The position numbers were made by a program, and so were the translations under genes. Below, in pieces: positions 52,921 to 58,118 of a DNA stretch of 58,118 nucleotides (position 1 is the stretch's first letter; every line of letters starts with the position of its first letter). The notes beneath the pieces are model-generated. The model worked only from the letters and a program-made list of their open reading frames with translations. It was not told the origin of the DNA and searched no databases. The stretch comes from Lachnospiraceae bacterium. Its GTDB lineage: Bacteria > Bacillota_A > Clostridia > Lachnospirales > Lachnospiraceae. Where the stretch lies: contig JAEEWS010000014.1 in the NCBI GenBank assembly GCA_016287765.1, positions 1 through 58,118 on the forward strand, given 5' to 3'.

Positions 52921-54195
52921 TCATCGCCTGATGTATGCGTCTCTTTCGGCACCTACCGAAACATAGGTAATGTGGCAGCCGATAGCCTTTTCGATCATTT
53001 CAACGTAATTGCGCGCCTGTACGGGCAGGTCTTCCCACTTTCTGATGCCGGAGATATCGCATTTCCAGCCGTCTACGTACTCGATAACGGGCTTCGCGTC
53101 CGCTAAGGCAACGGGGAACGGGAACTCGTCGGTCTGCTCGCCGTTTAAGGTGTAATGCGTGCAAACGGGGATCTTGTCCATGTAGCTCAGAACGTCGATC
53201 TTGGTTAATGCGATGTCGGTAGCGCCCTGAACCTCAACGCCGTATCTGGTAGCGACGAGATCGATCGGACCCACACGGCGGGGACGTCCGGTCTTTGCGC
53301 CGTACTCACCGCCTGCCTCACGGAGCTTCTCGGCTTCTTCGCCGAACCACTCGCAGGTGAAGGGACCTTCGCCGACGCAGGTCGAATATGCTTTTACAAC
53401 GCCTACGACGGTGTCGATCTTAACGGACGGAAGTCCCGAACCGATCGGAGCGTAAGCGGCTGTCGTATTTGATGAAGTGGTGTAGGGATGGATACCGTAG
53501 TCGAGGTCGCGCAGAGACCCGAGCTGAGCCTCGAAGAGGATCTTCTTGCCTGCCTTCTGCGAATCGCGGAGCAGAGCGCCGGTATTGCAGATGTAGGGCT
53601 TGAGTTTCTCACCGTACTCCCTGAACCAGTCGAGCATCTCATCGATAGTCACGGCATTTGCGCCGTAAACCTTTGTAAGGGTGAGGTTCTTCCACTCGAT
53701 CAGATCCTCGAGATGTGCTTTTAAATGCTCGGGATAGAAGATCTCTCCCGCGAGAATGGTCTTTTTCTGGTATTTATCCGAATAGAAGGGAGCGATGCCC
53801 TGCTTGGTAGAACCGAATTTCTTGTCCGCGAGACGGGCCTCCTCGAGTCCGTCGAGATCGCGGTGCCAGGGAAGAAGGAGAGAAGCTCTGTCGCTGATGC
53901 GGAGCTTGTCCGGACCTACGCTCACGCCCTGTGCCTCGACCGTCTGTATCTCGTTCCAGAGGTTCTCGAGGTCGAGAGCGACGCCGTTGCCGAGAATATT
54001 CATGACACCGGGTCTGAAAATGCCGGAAGGCAGAAGATGAAGCGCGAATTTGCCGAATTCGTTGATAACGGTGTGACCCGCATTGCCGCCGCCCTGATAT
54101 CTTACAACGACATCATAGCTTTCGGTCAGAAGGTCCACCATGCGGCCCTTTCCTTCGTCTCCCCAGTTGATTCCTACGATTGCGCAATTAGACAT
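52921..54195 (-). CDS. purA: Adenylosuccinate synthetase
   Basis: 424 residues. N-terminal GTP-binding motif IVGINWGDEGKGRMVDLL (the family has WGDEGKGK; here Arg replaces the last Lys), RYQGGGNAGHTV with catalytic His, and TGRPRRVGPIDLV later. Converts IMP to adenylosuccinate. First gene of the purA-purB-guaA operon, with AAAGGAG upstream and a TAATAT -10-like box near 54247-54252. Confidence 0.97.
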   Translation of the reverse strand: MSNCAIVGINWGDEGKGRMVDLLTESYDVVVRYQGGGNAGHTVINEFGKFALHLLPSGIFRPGVMNILGNGVALDLENLWNEIQTVEAQGVSVGPDKLRISDRASLLLPWHRDLDGLEEARLADKKFGSTKQGIAPFYSDKYQKKTILAGEIFYPEHLKAHLEDLIEWKNLTLTKVYGANAVTIDEMLDWFREYGEKLKPYICNTGALLRDSQKAGKKILFEAQLGSLRDLDYGIHPYTTSSNTTAAYAPIGSGLPSVKIDTVVGVVKAYSTCVGEGPFTCEWFGEEAEKLREAGGEYGAKTGRPRRVGPIDLVATRYGVEVQGATDIALTKIDVLSYMDKIPVCTHYTLNGEQTDEFPFPVALADAKPVIEYVDGWKCDISGIRKWEDLPVQARNYVEMIEKAIGCHITYVSVGAERDAYIRR

Positions 54196-54298
54196 GCTGA
54201 ATTACTCTCCTTTATCTGATATACGGGCTTTTTACCCCGAGTACATATATTATCATAAGTATTTAAATAAAACATCCTAAAAATTTGTAAGAATGCCT

Positions 54299-54327
54299 TA
54301 AAAAAGGGGGACAGAAGAACTGTCCCC
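54299..54327 (-). terminator. Terminator of gdhA
   Basis: GGGGACAG (54307-54314) pairs with CTGTCCCC (54320-54327); on the minus strand a CTTTTTTT tract follows. Lies 20 bp after the gdhA stop. Confidence 0.85.
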
Positions 54328-54346
54328 ATGTCATATATCTCTGATA

Positions 54347-55729
<1,383 letters not shown>

Positions 55730-55762
55730 TTAATTGGTCAGCTCGCTTATAAAATGCGAAAA

Positions 55763-55811
55763 GGGACCATGACAAAAAGAGGCATCCGGCCTCTTTGGAC
55801 GTCATTGTCCC
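55763..55811 (-). promoter_or_regulatory. Leader stem-loop of gdhA, possible attenuator
   Basis: On the minus strand GGGACAATGAC, GTCC, AAAGAGGC, loop CGGAT, GCCTCTTT, TT, GTCATGGTCCC form two stacked stems, followed by TTTTCGCATTTT. It lies at the start of the predicted gdhA transcript. The loops do not match the AxxGxx hexaloops of known ANTAR targets, so control by the nearby ANTAR protein is not shown. Confidence 0.6.
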
Positions 55812-55821
55812 GTTGCATTGT

Positions 55822-55850
55822 ACTTTACAGCGTTAAAGCAAAAAAGTCAA
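55822..55850 (-). promoter_or_regulatory. Putative gdhA promoter
   Basis: On the minus strand TTGACT (55850-55845), 17 bp, TAAAGT (55827-55822). Predicted start near 55815, giving a leader of about 120 nt. Confidence 0.6.
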
Positions 55851-55920
55851 TAGTTATTCATAAAAAAAGAAAATTATGCAATCCTAAAAAAATTAAGGCT
55901 TTTAGGGCCTTTTTGGAGCA

Positions 55921-55950
55921 TTGACATGCGGGGGGAGTATCTGCTATAAA
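55921..55950 (+). promoter_or_regulatory. Putative glnA promoter
   Basis: TTGACA (55921-55926), 18 bp, TATAAA (55945-55950), about 80 bp before the GTG start. Just upstream, CCTAAAA/TTTTAGG and AAGGC/GGCCTTTTT (55873-55914) can form mutually exclusive hairpins, of unclear use since they precede this promoter. Confidence 0.6.
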
Positions 55951-56031
55951 AAATCTAATGAGTCCGGCGAAAACGATTTCTGTCGGAAGAACAAGAGTGG
56001 GTATAGCGGGTTGTGAAGAGGAGGTAATATC

Positions 56032-57237
56032 GTGAAATACACAAAGGATGAAGTTCTGCAGTATGTTAAACAGGAGAATGTCTGGTTCATCAGACTTGCT
56101 TTCTGCGATGTTTTCGGCAAGCTGAAGAACATTGCGATCCTGCCCTCTGAGCTCGAGAGAGCCTTTGAGTACGGTATCGCCATAGATGCTTCCGCGATCG
56201 CGGGCTTCGGAGGAGACGTGCGCTCGGATCTTTTCCTTTATCCCGATCCGTCGACGCTTACATCGCTTCCCTGGAGATCGGAGGACGGCGGCGTTGTCCG
56301 CATGTTCTGCACCGTTAAATATCCCGACGGAAGAGTGCTCGAGAGCGATTCGAGATCCCTTCTCGAGAAGGCGGTCGAGGACGCGAAGAAGGCAGGCGTT
56401 GAGTTCAATTTCGGTTCCGAGCTTGAATTCTACATGTTCAAGACGGATTCGGACGGGCGTCCGACCTTTGAACCTTATGACAATGCGGGCTATATGGACG
56501 TGGCTCCCGCGGACAAGGGCGAGAACGTGCGCCGCATGATCTGCAGGACGCTTATGCAGATGGGGATGAAGCCCCAGACTTCGCACCATGAGGAAGGCCC
56601 CGGCCAGAACGAGATCGATTTCCATTATTCCGATCCGCTCACTGCGGCAGACAACGCGATCACGTTTAAATCGGTTGTCCGCTCGATCGCTGCGATGAAC
56701 GGTCTTTGCGCAGATTTCTCTCCGAGACCTCTTTCGGACAGCCCCGGCAGCGGCTTCCACATCAATATTTCCATCAACAACAAAAAACAGAACCTTCTCG
56801 ACCACATGATCGCCGGCATCATGAACAGGATATGCGACATCACGCTCTTCCTCAATCCGATCGAGAATTCATATCAGAGGATAGGCAGCAACAAGGCGCC
56901 GAAGTACATTTCCTGGTCGTCCGAGAACCGTTCGCAGCTGATCAGGGTGCCGGCCGCAAGGCAGAACCCCTATATGGAGCTTCGCTCGCCCGATCCCACC
57001 GCGAACCCTTATCTTGCGTTTACGCTTTTGATCTATGCGGGGCTTGAGGGCATTTCGAAGAAGATGGAGCTGCCCGAGAGCGCTGACATCAATCTCTTCA
57101 CGGCGGGACCCGAGCTGACCGCAAAGTACAAGCCTTTGCCCGCAAACCTCAAGGAGGCGATCACGGCCGCAAAGAAGAGCAGCTTCTTAAAGAAGTATCT
57201 CCCGGAATCGATCATCAGGGCATACTGCGAGAGATAA
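56032..57237 (+). CDS. glnA: Glutamine synthetase, short type I
   Basis: 401 residues from GTG with GAGGAGG upstream. Active-site motifs: GSELEFYMF (metal Glu), HHEEGPGQNEIDF, GSGFHINIS, NSYQRIGSNKAPKYISWSSENR and RVPAARQNPYMELRSPDPTANPYL. It makes glutamine from glutamate and ammonia. It is about 40 residues shorter than typical 440-residue GSI-alpha enzymes, ending SSFLKKYLPESIIRAYCER, and lacks the adenylylation tyrosine segment (LTAKYKPLPANL instead). So control by adenylyltransferase is unlikely. An ANTAR regulator gene follows 39 nt downstream. Confidence 0.96.
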   Translation: MKYTKDEVLQYVKQENVWFIRLAFCDVFGKLKNIAILPSELERAFEYGIAIDASAIAGFGGDVRSDLFLYPDPSTLTSLPWRSEDGGVVRMFCTVKYPDGRVLESDSRSLLEKAVEDAKKAGVEFNFGSELEFYMFKTDSDGRPTFEPYDNAGYMDVAPADKGENVRRMICRTLMQMGMKPQTSHHEEGPGQNEIDFHYSDPLTAADNAITFKSVVRSIAAMNGLCADFSPRPLSDSPGSGFHINISINNKKQNLLDHMIAGIMNRICDITLFLNPIENSYQRIGSNKAPKYISWSSENRSQLIRVPAARQNPYMELRSPDPTANPYLAFTLLIYAGLEGISKKMELPESADINLFTAGPELTAKYKPLPANLKEAITAAKKSSFLKKYLPESIIRAYCER

Positions 57238-57276
57238 CCGAAAACTTCAAAAATACACGGGAAAGGGGGCATCTGC

Positions 57277-57867
57277 ATGGTTTTCAGGGACAGCACGTAC
57301 AGCGTGCTCATCGTATCACCTTCGGAGCAGTTCAATAAATCGACCATGGCATTGCTCCCGCCTACGACATACTGGCCCGTAAGATGTGCCGAGACCGCAG
57401 GGGAAGCGCGCAGGCTCATGATCGACGTGAAATACGATCTGGTCCTGATCAATGCACCGCTGCGTGACGAGTTCGGCAGCAGGCTGGCTTCGGACATTTG
57501 CGCCGAGGGCAGCAGCGGAGTGCTCCTTTTTGTAAAGAACGAGATGTATGACGACATTTACGCGAAGGTCATGGAATCGGGCGTAATGGTCATCGCGAAG
57601 CCTACCTCGGGCATGATGGTGTCCCAGACGCTGCGCATGATGTGCTCGGCGCGCGAGAGGCTCAGACAGATGGAGCAGAAGCAGGCGTCGGTCGAAGAGA
57701 AGATCAACGAGATCCGAACGATGAACCGTGCAAAATGGTATCTTATCGAGAATGAGGGCATGAAGGAGGACGAAGCTCATCATTACATCGAGAAGATGGC
57801 GATGAATTTCAGACTTTCCAAGAAAGAAGCCGCCGAGAACATCATCCGGAAGTACGATTCGGCTTGA
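57277..57867 (+). CDS. ANTAR-domain pseudo-receiver regulator
   Basis: 196 residues. Residues 7-120 are a receiver-like fold (YSVLIVSPSEQFN, YDLVLINAPLRDEFG, MVIAKPTSG) in which the phospho-acceptor Asp is replaced by Asn59; the conserved Lys is kept (Lys107). Residues 125-192 are an ANTAR three-helix domain (EIRTMNRAKWYLIENEGMKE, DEAHHYIEKMAMNFRLSKKE, AAENII). ANTAR proteins bind paired RNA hairpins and prevent termination. Placement behind glnA suggests control of glutamine synthesis or related nitrogen genes. GGGAAAGGGGG before the ATG. Confidence 0.92.
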   Translation: MVFRDSTYSVLIVSPSEQFNKSTMALLPPTTYWPVRCAETAGEARRLMIDVKYDLVLINAPLRDEFGSRLASDICAEGSSGVLLFVKNEMYDDIYAKVMESGVMVIAKPTSGMMVSQTLRMMCSARERLRQMEQKQASVEEKINEIRTMNRAKWYLIENEGMKEDEAHHYIEKMAMNFRLSKKEAAENIIRKYDSA

Positions 57868-57901
57868 CGCGGACGTTTGGCGGACTTAAAATCTAATATA
57901 G

Positions 57902-57941
57902 CGGGCGGGCGCCACAGCAGCGCCTGCCCGTAAACTTTTTA
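57902..57941 (+). terminator. Terminator after the ANTAR gene
   Basis: GGGCGGGCGC, loop CACAGCA, GCGCC-TGCCC stem (57903-57930) followed by GTAAACTTTTT. Confidence 0.7.
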
Positions 57942-57968
57942 TACGGGGAAACCCGGGACGGAGCAGAA

Positions 57969-58118
57969 ATGAGAGATCAGATCGACGAGGCTCTGAGCAA
58001 CATACTCGGAGGCAAAAAGAGCAATTACACACTTGATGAGATAAAGGAAGCCGAAAAACTTAAGAAAAAGAACGGCGGAAGCCTGCTGGACAACCTGAAG
58101 GAGATCACCGGAAGAAGA
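57969..58118 (+). CDS. Unknown protein, 3' end outside window
   Basis: Open for 50 codons to the window edge: MRDQIDEALSNILGGKKSNY, then TLDEIKEAEKLKKKNGGSLL and DNLKEITGRR. GGACGGAG precedes the ATG. Charged and helical, no signal peptide. Its codon use matches the GC-rich neighbours. Not enough sequence to name a family. Confidence 0.6.
   Translation, partial: MRDQIDEALSNILGGKKSNYTLDEIKEAEKLKKKNGGSLLDNLKEITGRR

Noticed and set aside
55763..55811. ANTAR dual-hexaloop target
   Set aside because: The loop is CGGAT and the AxxGxx hexaloop pattern is absent, so I list it only as a leader stem-loop.
55858..56805. 315-residue minus-strand frame opposite glnA
   Set aside because: Antisense shadow created by high-GC codons of glnA; no motif or ribosome-binding site.

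Overview
The window looks like chromosome of an anaerobic Clostridia member, most likely Lachnospiraceae. This rests on protein content, not on a database search: a SCIFF ranthipeptide operon, a GGGtGRT protein with its Fe-S scaffold partner, a FeoA-FeoB fusion with a Cys-rich FeoB partner, two RR-kinase-ABC-FtsX modules, an ANTAR regulator beside glnA, strong AGGAGG ribosome-binding sites, and MCP/histidine-kinase signalling. I saw no rRNA, tRNA, CRISPR array, transposase or phage structural gene.

Layout. 0.1-3.3 kb: SCIFF precursor scfA, its radical-SAM maturase scfB, and an Orn/Lys/Arg-decarboxylase-family PLP enzyme. 3.3-8.7 kb: an orphan solute-binding lipoprotein, a 7TM hybrid histidine kinase and a coiled-coil double-receiver protein. 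8.9-11.5 kb: small EamA transporter, a MerR regulator with a textbook 19-bp-spacer operator co-transcribed with a YbjQ protein, a membrane-anchored unknown, and dtd. 11.7-14.2 kb: ferrous iron uptake. 14.3-17.3 kb: GGGtGRT/scaffold pair and an NmrA-like oxidoreductase. 17.6-20.6 kb: a second orphan solute-binding lipoprotein directly followed by a chemoreceptor. 20.7-24.9 kb and 37.3-42.7 kb: two Bce-like RR-HK-ATPase-FtsX modules. 24.9-35.4 kb: accessory genes (PPC protein, histidine phosphatase, XRE-TPR, MIF-like, DUF3990, YwaF-like) and a heterodimeric ABC exporter. 36.1-37.1 kb: a GMP synthase ATP-PPase without its amidotransferase domain. 42.7-49.7 kb: HAD phosphatase, a broken DUF5104 lipoprotein gene, DUF402, acetyltransferases, a methyltransferase, a truncated Bro-N gene and an HTH regulator. 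49.9-58.1 kb: a visibly more GC-rich block of nitrogen and purine metabolism (guaA-purB-purA, gdhA, glnA, ANTAR regulator, and a gene cut by the window edge).

The most unusual structure is outside the genes. Four sequence-unrelated interspersed palindromic repeat families occur, and each has at least one copy whose terminal bases are the stop codon of the neighbouring gene (14175, 25426, 37312, 46480, 49901). There is also a 142-bp near-perfect palindrome (29838-29979) and an array of seven hairpin arms with exactly 62-bp periodicity (35616-36020).

The genes work in several themes. Ligand-binding lipoproteins are wired to signalling proteins instead of permeases (two cases). Two-component systems sit beside the ABC transporters they probably control. 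The end block makes glutamate, glutamine, AMP and GMP, with an RNA-binding ANTAR protein as likely regulator of glutamine synthesis.
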